Below are positions 17,389 to 26,094 of a stretch of DNA of 50,634 nt, piece after piece. Positions within the stretch are counted from its first letter, which is position 1; every line of letters begins with the position of its first letter. The position numbers were made by a program, and so were the translations under genes. The stretch comes from Arcobacteraceae bacterium. GTDB taxonomy: Bacteria; Campylobacterota; Campylobacteria; Campylobacterales; Arcobacteraceae. Below the pieces are notes generated by a model. The model was given only the letters and a program-made list of their open reading frames with translations. It made no database searches and was not told where the DNA came from. The DNA is taken from assembly GCA_023138835.1 (NCBI GenBank), contig JAGLOP010000016.1:1-50634 (forward strand). Direction: 5' to 3'.

Positions 17389-17658
17389 TTCATCAGAATA
17401 TTTTTCATCACAAAATACTTCAAAGTTTGCTTTATAATGATTATAATGAGCTGATTGTTTATGTCCATCTAAAGCTTTTTCATTTTCCCAAGATTCTACA
17501 ACTATAAATTTTTTTGGAGTCTCTTTCACTTGAAATATATCATATAAAAGGCATCCATTTTCAGCTTTTGAAGCTTCTACCATAGTAGTTAAAAGTTCTT
17601 TTAATTGTTCTATACTGTCTTCTTTTGCTATAAATATCACTTGTTTTGTAATTGTCAT
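17374..17658 (-). CDS. ABM-domain (putative quinol monooxygenase, YgiN-like) protein
   Basis: A 94-residue antibiotic-biosynthesis-monooxygenase-domain protein with a dimeric ferredoxin-like fold. Family features are the N-terminal strand KQVIFIAKE, the block ENGCLLYDIFQ (about 34-44), the strand FIVVESWENEKALDGH (about 51-66) and the following HYNHY. Small ABM proteins of this type include YgiN-like quinol monooxygenases and stress-related proteins, and the substrate cannot be told from sequence. It overlaps the end of valS by 6 bases in convergent orientation. The start ATG at 17658 is preceded by AGGAAACAAA on the minus strand. Confidence 0.85.
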   Translation of the reverse strand: MTITKQVIFIAKEDSIEQLKELLTTMVEASKAENGCLLYDIFQVKETPKKFIVVESWENEKALDGHKQSAHYNHYKANFEVFCDEKYSDELEVL

Positions 17659-17733
17659 TTTGTTTCCTAATGTTAAATTTTATGTGTAATTATAAATCAT
17701 CTAACCTTAAGAAATGAATTAGAAAGATTTATG

Positions 17734-17739
17734 TATAAT
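17734..17739 (+). promoter_or_regulatory. -10 element immediately before ATG 17747 (leaderless candidate)
   Basis: TATAAT ends 7 bases before the ATG at 17747, so a normal transcription start would fall on or next to the A of the start codon. No Shine-Dalgarno sequence is present in the interval. This is what a leaderless mRNA promoter looks like. Confidence 0.55.
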
Positions 17740-17746
17740 AGAACTA

Positions 17747-18241
17747 ATGATACAAATACAGCAAGCTAATAATCCTAAGTATAATACATCTAATTCATCT
17801 CTTGAATTAAAAAAGTTTTTGGATCAAATAGCTAGTACTGAAAATTTACGAGAACAAATTGTAAATCAAATCTATATAATTACAAATATACAAAAAGCTA
17901 TCAATGATAACTCTATAAAATATAATTTAGATAAATTTCTTTTAAGCTATAATGACTCAATTGCAAATATCAATGGTGCTATTATATCATCACTAGATAA
18001 GTTATGTTACTTTGATATTGAAAAAGAAAAAAGTACTTATGAAAAACAGCAATTTACAATGAAATTGGCAAATAAATGTCAGGAAGTGGAAGTTGTTTTT
18101 GATAAAGTAGCTTCTTTAAATGCTCAAGCTATAAAAGAAGCTAAACTTTATATCTCTTCACAACAACAAACTACCCCTTTAGTTGATTTTTCCCAAAATA
18201 TTAATATAAATAATACAATATTGGCTAATAATACAGTATAA
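17747..18241 (+). CDS. Unknown helical protein preceding the type II secretion operon
   Basis: I do not recognise this 164-residue protein. It has no signal peptide or membrane segment. Residues 18-145 are predicted-looking amphipathic helices with hydrophobic heptads. The N-terminus is Gln/Asn-rich and the C-terminal 25 residues are Asn-rich and low in complexity (NINNTILANN). Its next in-frame Met is far downstream, so ATG 17747 is the only sensible start, even though it lacks a ribosome-binding site. The stop overlaps the -10 of the following operon. It could be a cytoplasmic factor for that operon, but the sequence does not show this. Confidence 0.7.
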   Translation: MIQIQQANNPKYNTSNSSLELKKFLDQIASTENLREQIVNQIYIITNIQKAINDNSIKYNLDKFLLSYNDSIANINGAIISSLDKLCYFDIEKEKSTYEKQQFTMKLANKCQEVEVVFDKVASLNAQAIKEAKLYISSQQQTTPLVDFSQNININNTILANNTV

Positions 18242-18242
18242 T
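18237..18242 (+). promoter_or_regulatory. -10 element of the type II secretion operon
   Basis: TATAAT overlaps the stop codon of the preceding gene and lies 39 bases before the TTG start of the gspL-like gene. A GTGGGG purine stretch at about 18269-18274 serves as the ribosome-binding site. Confidence 0.45.
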
Positions 18243-18281
18243 AAATATTAGTCTAACAATCAGTGAGAGTGGGGTTTATAT

Positions 18282-19070
18282 TTGCAAAATAAGATACTTT
18301 TTTTAACTTCAACTTCCCATTATCTTTATACTAAAAATGTTGATATTGTTTTATCACCTGAATTTTATTGGGTTAGAATATTTAATATACCAATGAATAA
18401 AAAGAAAGATATTCTTAGCGTAATACCTACTTTTTTTGAAGACTTTATGGATATCGAAGGTTATAAATTTTATGTTAAGAAATTAGATAATAATAAATAT
18501 TTATGTTTTGCATATAATGATGATATTATATCTAAAGCTGTTAAAAATGCTAACTTGACTTTAAATCAAGTGGTTAATATTTATTTTGCACAGAATGAAT
18601 TTGTAAGATATGATTCTTTTAAGGTCGATGATAATTATTTTATATATCAAGATGAAATACTTTTAAAAGTACCTAAGGCATTTATAAATAGTAATGAAAT
18701 GCCAACTTGCAATATGGATGATATCATTTTGTCCAAGCATAAAATATCTATAAATAAAACCAATAAATATATTGATAATAAAAGTTTATATATATTAAGT
18801 ACAATTTTCTTGATAATTGCTTTTATTAACTTTGCCAAGATTAATATTGTTAATGACAATGCCAATAGGATTTTACAAAACCAAAAAAGTATAAAAAAAC
18901 AATACAAAATGTTACCTACAATGATGCAGACAAAATCAGTAATTAAAGCTTTAGAAAAAAAACAAGATAAACAAATCAAATTAAGAGATATGGTAAGAGA
19001 TACCTTTAATTTAAAAAATAAAAAAATAAAAGAAGTTTCTTATAGAAGTGGCAAGGTTGTTTATGAATAA
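18282..19070 (+). CDS. GspL-like type II secretion inner-membrane protein
   Basis: A 262-residue protein with a cytoplasmic domain (1-165), one transmembrane helix (about 168-187, LYILSTIFLIIAFINFAKI) and a short periplasmic coiled-coil/ferredoxin-like tail. This bitopic layout, plus its position directly before gspM-, gspN-, gspC- and gspD-like genes, supports GspL, the protein that links the GspE ATPase to the inner-membrane platform. Sequence similarity to classical GspL is weak and the actin-like cytoplasmic fold is shorter than usual, so the call rests on synteny and topology. The start codon is TTG with GTGGGG upstream. The end overlaps the next gene by 8 bases. Confidence 0.7.
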   Translation: MQNKILFLTSTSHYLYTKNVDIVLSPEFYWVRIFNIPMNKKKDILSVIPTFFEDFMDIEGYKFYVKKLDNNKYLCFAYNDDIISKAVKNANLTLNQVVNIYFAQNEFVRYDSFKVDDNYFIYQDEILLKVPKAFINSNEMPTCNMDDIILSKHKISINKTNKYIDNKSLYILSTIFLIIAFINFAKINIVNDNANRILQNQKSIKKQYKMLPTMMQTKSVIKALEKKQDKQIKLRDMVRDTFNLKNKKIKEVSYRSGKVVYE

Positions 19071-19449
19071 ATTTAATCCACTTTATCTTTTGCTATTTTC
19101 AATTATGTTGTTTTTATATTCAATGGTTGATTTAAAATCATCAAATGAAAGTTTGTTACAAATAAAAGAACAAAATAAACAATTTGTAAAAATATCAACT
19201 AAATATAACTCTTTACAAAAAGTATGGGGTAAAGAGCAAGGTACTAAAAAGAAATTTGAGAATATTTTAAAATTGTCAAATATACGAAATGCAAATATTG
19301 TAACAAATGGCAAAACAATTAAAATTAAGATAAAGAATGCAAGTCTAAAATCACTTGATAAGTTTATGAATGAGATTTTAAATGAAACGATAGTAATCTT
19401 GAATTTTTCTTTAACTAAAAATAATTTAGATCTAGAAGTGGGGCTTTAG
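19063..19449 (+). CDS. GspM-like type II secretion protein
   Basis: A 128-residue bitopic protein with a short cytoplasmic N-terminus, one transmembrane helix (about 6-24, NPLYLLLFSIMLFLYSM), a coiled coil (30-60) and a small C-terminal alpha/beta domain (80-128). This is the GspM/PilO-like plan. I place the start at ATG 19063, not at the in-frame GTG 19048, because it gives the tight 8-base overlap (ATGAATAA) with the preceding gene that is typical of this operon. The identification depends on topology and gene order. Confidence 0.68.
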   Translation: MNKFNPLYLLLFSIMLFLYSMVDLKSSNESLLQIKEQNKQFVKISTKYNSLQKVWGKEQGTKKKFENILKLSNIRNANIVTNGKTIKIKIKNASLKSLDKFMNEILNETIVILNFSLTKNNLDLEVGL

Positions 19450-19450
19450 T

Positions 19451-19864
19451 ATGGGAATATTAAAATCAATCACTTTACTAATAGTTTTTTGTTTGGCAAC
19501 TTTATTATTTTTACCTAAGCACAATTTATATTATGCAGCAGAGAAAGAATTAAAAAAATATGATGTAATTATATCAGATGAAAAATTTAGTTCACAATTG
19601 TTTGGATTTAAGCTTGAAAATGCTTCTTTATTTGTTAAAGAGGTAAACATAGCTTCTTTAGATAATGTGAATATATTTTTAAGCGGTGTAGATATTTCAT
19701 CTAAGACAATAGGATATGCCGATGCAAAATTAGATATTATGAATCAAAGTATAGTTGTGAATTTTGAACCTACAAAAATGTTTATTAGAAAATACCAGAC
19801 GGTATTAAAGTATTTTAAAAAACAACAAGATGGAGTTTATAAATATGAATATAAACTTTTCTAG
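19451..19864 (+). CDS. GspN-like type II secretion protein
   Basis: A 137-residue protein with an N-terminal membrane anchor (residues 5-22) and a periplasmic beta-rich domain containing strands such as FKLENASLFVKEV and DAKLDIMNQSIVVNF. GspN is an optional T2SS component of similar plan, usually about 250 residues, so this would be a short form. Placement between gspM-like and gspC genes supports the assignment. The ATG follows the gspM stop after one base with GGGGC upstream. The coding end overlaps gspC. Confidence 0.55.
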   Translation: MGILKSITLLIVFCLATLLFLPKHNLYYAAEKELKKYDVIISDEKFSSQLFGFKLENASLFVKEVNIASLDNVNIFLSGVDISSKTIGYADAKLDIMNQSIVVNFEPTKMFIRKYQTVLKYFKKQQDGVYKYEYKLF

Positions 19865-20699
19865 TATGATTAAACAATTTATACCATTTTTTGTCATAAT
19901 ATCTATAGCTTATGTATTGAATTCTATTATTTTTTTTATGTTGCCAAAGGAAAGCATTGAAGTTGATAAAAAACAAAATATTCATTTGGAATATAGAAAG
20001 TTTAATATAAAAACCACTTTCAAAGAGGTAAAAGTTATAATTAAAAAACAAACTATAAAGTTGCAAAAGCAAGAATATCAGCTTCTTTCAAATATACAAT
20101 TAAAAGCAGTTTATTCTATGGGGGAAGAAACAGGTTGGATAATATTAGAAGATAAATCTAAAAATACACATATGCTTTCAGTAGGGGAAAGTTTTAAAGG
20201 GTATGAATTAATCAGAGTTTATCTAAACTATGTTATATTTTATAAAGCAAATCAAGAATATAAATTATCTTTAAAAGATGATAATAAAGTAAGTTACAGT
20301 GTTAATAAAGTAACTACTCAATCAAATACAAAAGGGGTACTAAATCCAATAGATGATGCAAGTATAGTAGTTTTAGATGATAAGATATCTGTTAAAAGAG
20401 CTTATTTAAATAGTTATATAAATAATTTTGATACTATTTGGAAAGATATATCGATTCAGGAGATTAAAGACAAGTCCGGAAAAATAAATGGATTTAAAGT
20501 AAATAAAGTGAGAAAAAATAGTGCATTTTCTAAACTTGGATTAAAAAAAGATGATATTATAAAGGCAATCAACAATATTAAATTAAAAAGTTATAACGAT
20601 GCTTTTACTGTATATAAAAAAATAAATAAATTAAAAAATCTAAATATTAAGATTTTACGAAATGGAAATGAAATGGAGTTAGATTATGAAATTAAATAA
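19845..20699 (+). CDS. gspC: Type II secretion protein GspC with PDZ domain
   Basis: A 284-residue bitopic protein. One transmembrane helix (about 9-30, FIPFFVIISIAYVLNSII) is followed by a homology region with strands around LSNIQLKAVYSMGEETGWIILEDK, where GspC meets the secretin. A C-terminal PDZ domain spans about 190-284 (NGFKVNKVRKNSAFSKLGLKKDDII). GspC couples the inner-membrane platform to the GspD secretin. ATG 19845 is preferred over ATG 19830 because TGGAG lies 9 bases before it and the upstream codon has no ribosome-binding site. It overlaps gspD by 14 bases. Confidence 0.85.
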   Translation: MNINFSSMIKQFIPFFVIISIAYVLNSIIFFMLPKESIEVDKKQNIHLEYRKFNIKTTFKEVKVIIKKQTIKLQKQEYQLLSNIQLKAVYSMGEETGWIILEDKSKNTHMLSVGESFKGYELIRVYLNYVIFYKANQEYKLSLKDDNKVSYSVNKVTTQSNTKGVLNPIDDASIVVLDDKISVKRAYLNSYINNFDTIWKDISIQEIKDKSGKINGFKVNKVRKNSAFSKLGLKKDDIIKAINNIKLKSYNDAFTVYKKINKLKNLNIKILRNGNEMELDYEIK

Positions 20700-22623
20700 A
20701 GTTATATTATTATTAGTATTAAGTTTTGGATTATTGTTTGCAGGCTCAAACGAGCAGATTAATATTAATTTTAAGGGTTTGAAAATAAGTGATTTAATAA
20801 AAATTACTTCAAAAATAATAGATAAAAATATTTTATTAACATATAAAGTAAATGGTACGGTTGATTTTATCTCCAATAAACCTGTATATAAAGATGATAT
20901 TTTAAATATCTTAATTTATGTACTTGAAGAGAAAGGTTATACTATTATTGAAAATGATGGGCTTTTAAGAATTGTCCGTATAAATGATGTTTCAAAATAT
21001 AATGCTCCTGTGTTTAGTGATACATCAAATATAACTTCTGCACAAATGTTGACCGAAGTATTCGTAGTACAACATTCAAATGTAGATTATATAAGTTCTA
21101 AGATACGACATTTAATTAGTAAATCTGCAAAATTAGTAACTGATAAAAACTCTAACTCTATAGTTATTACTGATTTTCTGGCAAATATCAGAACTATTAA
21201 AAAAGTTATTGGTATTATTTCAGAAGATAGTAAAAAAACAATTGAAATAGTTAATCTTAAAAATATTCAAGCAAGTGCTATTGTATCAGATCTTAAGAAT
21301 GTAGCAAAAACCATATTTAATGAAAAAATAGAAAAAGAAAAAGTTGCAATTTTATTAAATAAAGATACAAATGCAATAATGTTGGTCGGAAAAGCAAAAA
21401 ATGTAAATTTTTTAAAAAAATATCTGCTTGATATTGAAAGCAAAGGTAGTTTAGTTGAAAAAGTTGTCAATGTTGTTTATCTTAAAAATGCAGAATCTAA
21501 AAATATCATCACGATTCTTAATGGACTTATTAGTAATAAAAAATATAAAGACCAAAATGACAAACCCTTTGCTTCAACAGACGAAGAATCAAACTCTATT
21601 ATTTTAATGGGTCAAAAAGAGGAATTGAAATATTTTACAAGTTTAATTGAAAAACTCGATATTGATAGACAGCAAGTTTATGTTCAAGCTAGAATTATTG
21701 AAGTCAGTGAAATAAGAACTAGAAATGTAGGAATTAAATATGGACTTATGGGTGGTCGATCAAGCAGTTCAGGTCTTTTGACATTTGCTGCAAATTTGGG
21801 TGGTAATGCAATTGCAATAGATACAGCAGCTATGGGACTTCCAATTCCAAATGTGACTAAAGGTTTAGCTTTGGGAGCTACAATCAATCTTTTAAATCAA
21901 AATGGTGCAGCAGATATCGTCTCTGAACCATCTTTATTGTGTATCAACAATAAGCAATCATCAATTTATGTAGGGGAAACACGAAGTATAAAAACTGGAA
22001 CTACAACTACATCAGGTGGAAATATAAATGATGTGTATAAAAGAGAAGATATAGGGTTGACATTAAAAGTAAAACCTAGAATCTCAAACGGAAATAAAGT
22101 ATTATTAGAGATATCAACAAAACTTGAAGATGTAGGACAAACAACGACAAACGGTCAACCAAATACTTCTAAAAAAGATATAGAAACTACAGCAATAGTA
22201 AACAATGGTGAAAGTATTATCCTTGGTGGTTATATTAAAAATAAACAAGAAACAACGATAGACAAAGTACCACTTCTTGGTGATATTCCATTGTTAGGGT
22301 CTTTATTTAGAAATAATTCAGTGGTGAATGATAAAATTAATTTAGTAATTATTATAACCCCTTATATAATACCAAAATCAAAAGACTTAACTTATGTAAG
22401 AAATCAATTGGCACAGCTTAAACTTCTTGAAAATAAATACACAAAAGATACAATTCTAAGATTAGAGGAAGCAAAACTTAAAGCAACAAAGGATGATGTA
22501 GTAAGAGAAAAAAAGATTATAAAATTAAAAGATAATATACAAAGTTTAAATCAAAATAAAGAAAAACAGATCAGTGATACCGAGCTTCACAATAGAAGAG
22601 TAAAAGAGATGTTTGGAATTTAG
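20686..22623 (+). CDS. gspD: Type II secretion outer-membrane secretin GspD
   Basis: This 645-residue secretin forms the outer-membrane channel of the T2SS. A Sec signal peptide (1-20, ending LLFAG) precedes the N0 domain (25-95) and the N1-N3 repeats (about 115-350; recurring V-x-L-K-N-A and N-S-I-I-hydrophobic strands). The secretin core (about 350-570) carries the diagnostic VPLLGDIPLLGSLFR near 532-546. The C-terminal 75 residues are a charged helical tail, not a clear pilotin-binding S domain. There is no lipobox. It overlaps gspC by 14 bases and is followed by gspE after 3 bases. Confidence 0.93.
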   Translation: MKLNKVILLLVLSFGLLFAGSNEQININFKGLKISDLIKITSKIIDKNILLTYKVNGTVDFISNKPVYKDDILNILIYVLEEKGYTIIENDGLLRIVRINDVSKYNAPVFSDTSNITSAQMLTEVFVVQHSNVDYISSKIRHLISKSAKLVTDKNSNSIVITDFLANIRTIKKVIGIISEDSKKTIEIVNLKNIQASAIVSDLKNVAKTIFNEKIEKEKVAILLNKDTNAIMLVGKAKNVNFLKKYLLDIESKGSLVEKVVNVVYLKNAESKNIITILNGLISNKKYKDQNDKPFASTDEESNSIILMGQKEELKYFTSLIEKLDIDRQQVYVQARIIEVSEIRTRNVGIKYGLMGGRSSSSGLLTFAANLGGNAIAIDTAAMGLPIPNVTKGLALGATINLLNQNGAADIVSEPSLLCINNKQSSIYVGETRSIKTGTTTTSGGNINDVYKREDIGLTLKVKPRISNGNKVLLEISTKLEDVGQTTTNGQPNTSKKDIETTAIVNNGESIILGGYIKNKQETTIDKVPLLGDIPLLGSLFRNNSVVNDKINLVIIITPYIIPKSKDLTYVRNQLAQLKLLENKYTKDTILRLEEAKLKATKDDVVREKKIIKLKDNIQSLNQNKEKQISDTELHNRRVKEMFGI

Positions 22624-22626
22624 AAT

Positions 22627-24135
22627 ATGTTAAATATTAAAGAGATACATAATCGAACTTTAAAACCGTCAGAAAAAGATGGTTATGAGACAGCCTTAAA
22701 AAATTTTGTTTTATATACAAATTTTGAGGATGAGAATGTAGTTGCCGTTACACAAAATTATTTTAATATCTCTTTTGATTTTATTTCAAAATTAGAATCA
22801 GAACCAAAAGTTATAGTACTGGACGAAGTGTCATTTGATATACTTTACAATAAATTTATTGAAATAAAAGCAGATAGACAAATGTCCCAGATTGCTGTTG
22901 AGCAAGAAGAAGCTGTTTTAGATGAAGATGATATAAGTATTTCTGAATTTTTAAAAACATCAGCAGATATTATGACAAGTGAAGAATCTGCTCCAATTAT
23001 TAAATTTGTAAATTCACTTTTTTATCAAGCTATTAAGAAAAAAGCTTCAGATATACATATAGAACTTCATGAGTTTAAAGGGGAAGTGAGATACAGGGTT
23101 GATGGAATTTTATCTAAACATATTGAGTTGGATAAAAAGATTATGACTTTAGTTATTAGCCGTATTAAAGTTATATCAAATCTTGATATTAGTGAAAAAA
23201 GAGTTCCTCAAGATGGAAGAACAGCTATTAAGATTTCTGGAAAAACTTTGGATATCAGGGTATCAGTATTACCTACATTTTATGGTGAACGGGTAGTTAT
23301 GAGAATTTTGATGCAAAGTGAGGATATCCCAACTTTAGAAAATCTTGGTATTGATAAAAACATTACATCTAAGTTAGATAAGTTAACTCAACATTCTCAT
23401 GGTATGATACTTGTAACCGGACCAACGGGAAGTGGTAAATCAACTACACTTCATTCACTTTTACAAAAGATTGAAAACCCAGATAGAAATATAATTACAA
23501 TTGAAGATCCAGTTGAGTATAAAAGTGATAATATAAATCAAATTCAAGTAAATAGTAAAGTAGGGCTTACATTTGCTTCAGGCTTGCGAAGTATTTTAAG
23601 ACAAGATCCTGATGTAATAATGGTAGGTGAAATTAGAGATACAGAAACAGCAAAAATATCTATCCAAGCTGCACTTACAGGGCATATGGTTTTTTCAACC
23701 TTACATACAAACACAGCACCTGCAGCAATAACAAGGCTTATTGATATGGGTGTTGAAAAGTTTTTAGTATCATCATCTGTTTTAGCGGTACTTGCTCAAA
23801 GACTTGTACGACAGTTGTGTGTGCATTGTAAAGAGGAAGATAAATTAGCAGAACATCATCTTAAGAATTTTGATTTTAAAAATAATATAAAAGCATATAA
23901 AACTGTAGGATGCAGCAGCTGTAACTATACCGGATATAGTGGAAGAAAAGCAATTGCTGAATTATTTGTTTTGACAGATGATGTAAAAGATGCTTTAAAA
24001 GATGATGTTGATGATACAATTTTATTTCAAATAGCTATAAAGAATGGTATGGTATCGATAAAAGAACAATTAAAATTTATGTGTGAGAATGGAGATACTT
24101 CGCTAGAAGAAGCTATAAGAATAGGTTTAAATTGA
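22627..24135 (+). CDS. gspE: Type II secretion ATPase GspE
   Basis: A 502-residue hexameric secretion ATPase that powers pseudopilus assembly from the cytoplasmic face. A short N1 domain leads to the N2/CTD region with KKASDIHIELHE (about 138-149). Walker A is GPTGSGKST (about 263-271), followed by the Asp box (IITIEDPVEY), Walker B (DPDVIMVGEIRD) and the His box. The tetracysteine zinc motif is complete: CVHC (about 399-402) and CSSC (about 429-432), as in GspE and PilB. No gspF follows, which is unusual because F normally sits next to E. Confidence 0.93.
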   Translation: MLNIKEIHNRTLKPSEKDGYETALKNFVLYTNFEDENVVAVTQNYFNISFDFISKLESEPKVIVLDEVSFDILYNKFIEIKADRQMSQIAVEQEEAVLDEDDISISEFLKTSADIMTSEESAPIIKFVNSLFYQAIKKKASDIHIELHEFKGEVRYRVDGILSKHIELDKKIMTLVISRIKVISNLDISEKRVPQDGRTAIKISGKTLDIRVSVLPTFYGERVVMRILMQSEDIPTLENLGIDKNITSKLDKLTQHSHGMILVTGPTGSGKSTTLHSLLQKIENPDRNIITIEDPVEYKSDNINQIQVNSKVGLTFASGLRSILRQDPDVIMVGEIRDTETAKISIQAALTGHMVFSTLHTNTAPAAITRLIDMGVEKFLVSSSVLAVLAQRLVRQLCVHCKEEDKLAEHHLKNFDFKNNIKAYKTVGCSSCNYTGYSGRKAIAELFVLTDDVKDALKDDVDDTILFQIAIKNGMVSIKEQLKFMCENGDTSLEEAIRIGLN

Positions 24136-24533
24136 TGAACAAACAAGCTATTACATTAGTAGAAGTTTTGGTATCTGTTATGTTAATATCTGTTGTTATA
24201 GTATCACTGCTTCAAATTAAAGAAAATAACTTACATTTTTTGGAAAAAAGTAAAGATACGATTAAATATAATTCTTATATAGCTATGGTATCTTTAGATA
24301 ATGATAAAAATATTCGGAACAAAAATATTTATTTAGATGAAGAGATTAAGTTTAAAGATGATGATATAAGAAAAGAGTTTAAGAATATTAAAATAAAAGT
24401 AAAAGATGAAGAGTTAGAACCTATTGAGTTTAGTACTGATGAATATACTTTGCAAATAAATATTAAACAAACAAGTCTAAGTATGGAAAATAAAACTCAA
24501 AAATCTTTTTTTAGATTTTCATTGCTTGAGTAA
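24135..24533 (+). CDS. Type II secretion pseudopilin (minor, GspI/H-like)
   Basis: A 132-residue pseudopilin with the class III signal MNKQA-ITLVEVLVSVM. The conserved Glu is at +5 and a hydrophobic helix spans residues 6-26. The residue before the cleavage site is Ala, where Gly is usual. The mature globular part is small and lysine-rich. I place the start at ATG 24135, which overlaps the gspE stop by one base (TGATG); the TTG just upstream is less likely. Which minor pseudopilin this is (H, I or J) cannot be fixed from sequence alone. Confidence 0.75.
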   Translation: MNKQAITLVEVLVSVMLISVVIVSLLQIKENNLHFLEKSKDTIKYNSYIAMVSLDNDKNIRNKNIYLDEEIKFKDDDIRKEFKNIKIKVKDEELEPIEFSTDEYTLQINIKQTSLSMENKTQKSFFRFSLLE

Positions 24534-24535
24534 AT

Positions 24536-25048
24536 ATGTTAAAAAAATCATTTACACTTATTGAAGTTTTAATATCAATTGTTTTATTGTTAATCATTGT
24601 TGTATTTTTATATCAATCATTAGATATAAGTCAAAAGAGTAATAAATTTTTTAATCAAAAACTAGTGGAGCAAATAAATAAAACAGATATGAAAAAGATA
24701 TTTTTTAAAGATATTGTACACTCTTATGAAACAGATAATAAAATATCAGAAGATAGAGAGAAAAAAGCAATATTTTCTTTAAAATCATCAAATACATATC
24801 ATAATGCTTTTTATGTAAATATTACTTATTTAGTATCTAAAAATGATAATTTACTTAGAATTGAGAGTCTCAATAAGTTTGATAAATATAAATTAAATGA
24901 TGATTTTTTTGATAAAGCTTTTGTAGATACAATAGCCTCAGAAGTTGAAAAGTTTAAAGTTATAAAAAAAGATAAAAAAATATATGCTATATATTTAAAA
25001 TTTAAAGATGAAAGTGATATGATGTTTGTATTTAAAAGTATGAGGTAA
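24536..25048 (+). CDS. Type II secretion pseudopilin (minor, GspJ-like)
   Basis: A 170-residue pseudopilin beginning MLKKS-FTLIEVLISIVLL, with Glu at +5 and a 20-residue hydrophobic helix. The residue at -1 is Ser, not the canonical Gly. The length and the larger globular domain are closer to GspJ than to GspG, and no calcium-loop motif of a major pseudopilin is seen. The start follows the previous stop by two bases. Prepilin peptidase is not encoded in this window. Confidence 0.72.
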   Translation: MLKKSFTLIEVLISIVLLLIIVVFLYQSLDISQKSNKFFNQKLVEQINKTDMKKIFFKDIVHSYETDNKISEDREKKAIFSLKSSNTYHNAFYVNITYLVSKNDNLLRIESLNKFDKYKLNDDFFDKAFVDTIASEVEKFKVIKKDKKIYAIYLKFKDESDMMFVFKSMR

Positions 25049-25050
25049 AA

Positions 25051-25647
25051 ATGAAAAAGATTTTATATGTTATTTGGATTATCAGTTCTTTAAGTGTAGT
25101 TGCACAAGAAATTCAAAGTAATTCTCACCCGCAAAAAGCTACAGAACTTGAGCTGTTTTTGTTTAAGATTGGATTTACCTCAATGTTACATGAGTTTGAA
25201 AATGAAAAAAATACAACCAAATTAAACAGCATAGATATTAAAGAGTTAAAAGCAAATGTAAAATATATTTTGCAGCAAATGAATCAAAATAAATTAGGAG
25301 AGATGGATACTAAAGTTATTATAAATAAAAACAATGACAATAGTAAATTACTAGAAGATATATCACTTTTGCGAAATGAGTTGGAACAGTTAAAATCTGA
25401 TATTAAAAAGAGAAATATAAAAAATACAAAGCAGGTTAAAAAACAGTTAATAAGACAAAAAGGTAATAAAGTTACAATAAGAGTAAAAGAGGTAAATATT
25501 CGCCAAGCACCATATTTAAATGCAAATATTATTGGAAAACTATTTTTTGGTCAAGCTGTAAATATTGAATATTGTAATAAATATGACTGGTGTAAGTTAA
25601 AAGATGAAGATGGTTATTTAGCTAAGTTTTTACTACAAGGTCTTTAG
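25051..25647 (+). CDS. Secreted coiled-coil protein with C-terminal bacterial SH3 domain
   Basis: A 198-residue exported protein: signal peptide (1-18, ending VVAQ), a helical region (25-85), a coiled coil (105-140) and an SH3b domain (about 144-198; VRVKEV-type strand, then NIRQAPYLNANIIGKL and YDWCKLKDEDGYLAK). SH3b domains typically bind peptidoglycan or peptide ligands. It is the last gene of the T2SS operon (GAGG site, ATG two bases after the previous stop), so it may anchor or align the apparatus at the cell wall. That role is inference, and I know of no standard Gsp name for it. It overlaps the convergent GNAT gene by 15 bases. Confidence 0.75.
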   Translation: MKKILYVIWIISSLSVVAQEIQSNSHPQKATELELFLFKIGFTSMLHEFENEKNTTKLNSIDIKELKANVKYILQQMNQNKLGEMDTKVIINKNNDNSKLLEDISLLRNELEQLKSDIKKRNIKNTKQVKKQLIRQKGNKVTIRVKEVNIRQAPYLNANIIGKLFFGQAVNIEYCNKYDWCKLKDEDGYLAKFLLQGL

Positions 25648-26094
25648 TAGAGCAATCTCATCACATCTTGGAAAGTGCTTACACTTAATACAATCAGCCC
25701 ATATCTTTGGATTTGGAATTGATTCTTTATCTATAATTTTAAAATCAAATTTCTTAAATAATTGTTCTTTATATGTTAAAACAAGAATTTCTTTAAGTTG
25801 AAGTTCTTTTGCTTCAGCAATTGCATATTCAATTAGTTTTGTTCCTAATCCTTGATGTCTAAATTGTGACCCGACTACTAAACTTCTAATTTCAGCTAAA
25901 ATAGGTGTATGTATATGAAGTGCTATAAATCCAGCTAATTCATCATCTAATTTTACAGCAGTATAAGAGCGAATTGTTGTTGACATCTCCCCTTCATCCC
26001 GTACTAAGATATTTCCATTCTCAACTTCACTTAATACGAGTTTTTGCATAGATTTTATAGTTGTGACATTTGGTTTAAAAAAATTAATTTTCAT
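25633..26094 (-). CDS. GNAT acetyltransferase, probable short N-acetylglutamate synthase
   Basis: A 153-residue GNAT enzyme. The acetyl-CoA loop is QFRHQGLGTKL (about 75-85), preceded by the strand AEIRSLVVG. The C-terminal block IWADCIKCKHFPRCDEIA (about 130-147), with three Cys and FP-x-CDE, matches the short stand-alone N-acetylglutamate synthases used as the first arginine enzyme in bacteria lacking full-length ArgA. That specific function is inferred from the motif. Its ATG overlaps the engB stop (TAATG), which makes it the last gene of the envelope operon. Confidence 0.8.
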   Translation of the reverse strand: MKINFFKPNVTTIKSMQKLVLSEVENGNILVRDEGEMSTTIRSYTAVKLDDELAGFIALHIHTPILAEIRSLVVGSQFRHQGLGTKLIEYAIAEAKELQLKEILVLTYKEQLFKKFDFKIIDKESIPNPKIWADCIKCKHFPRCDEIALLKTL

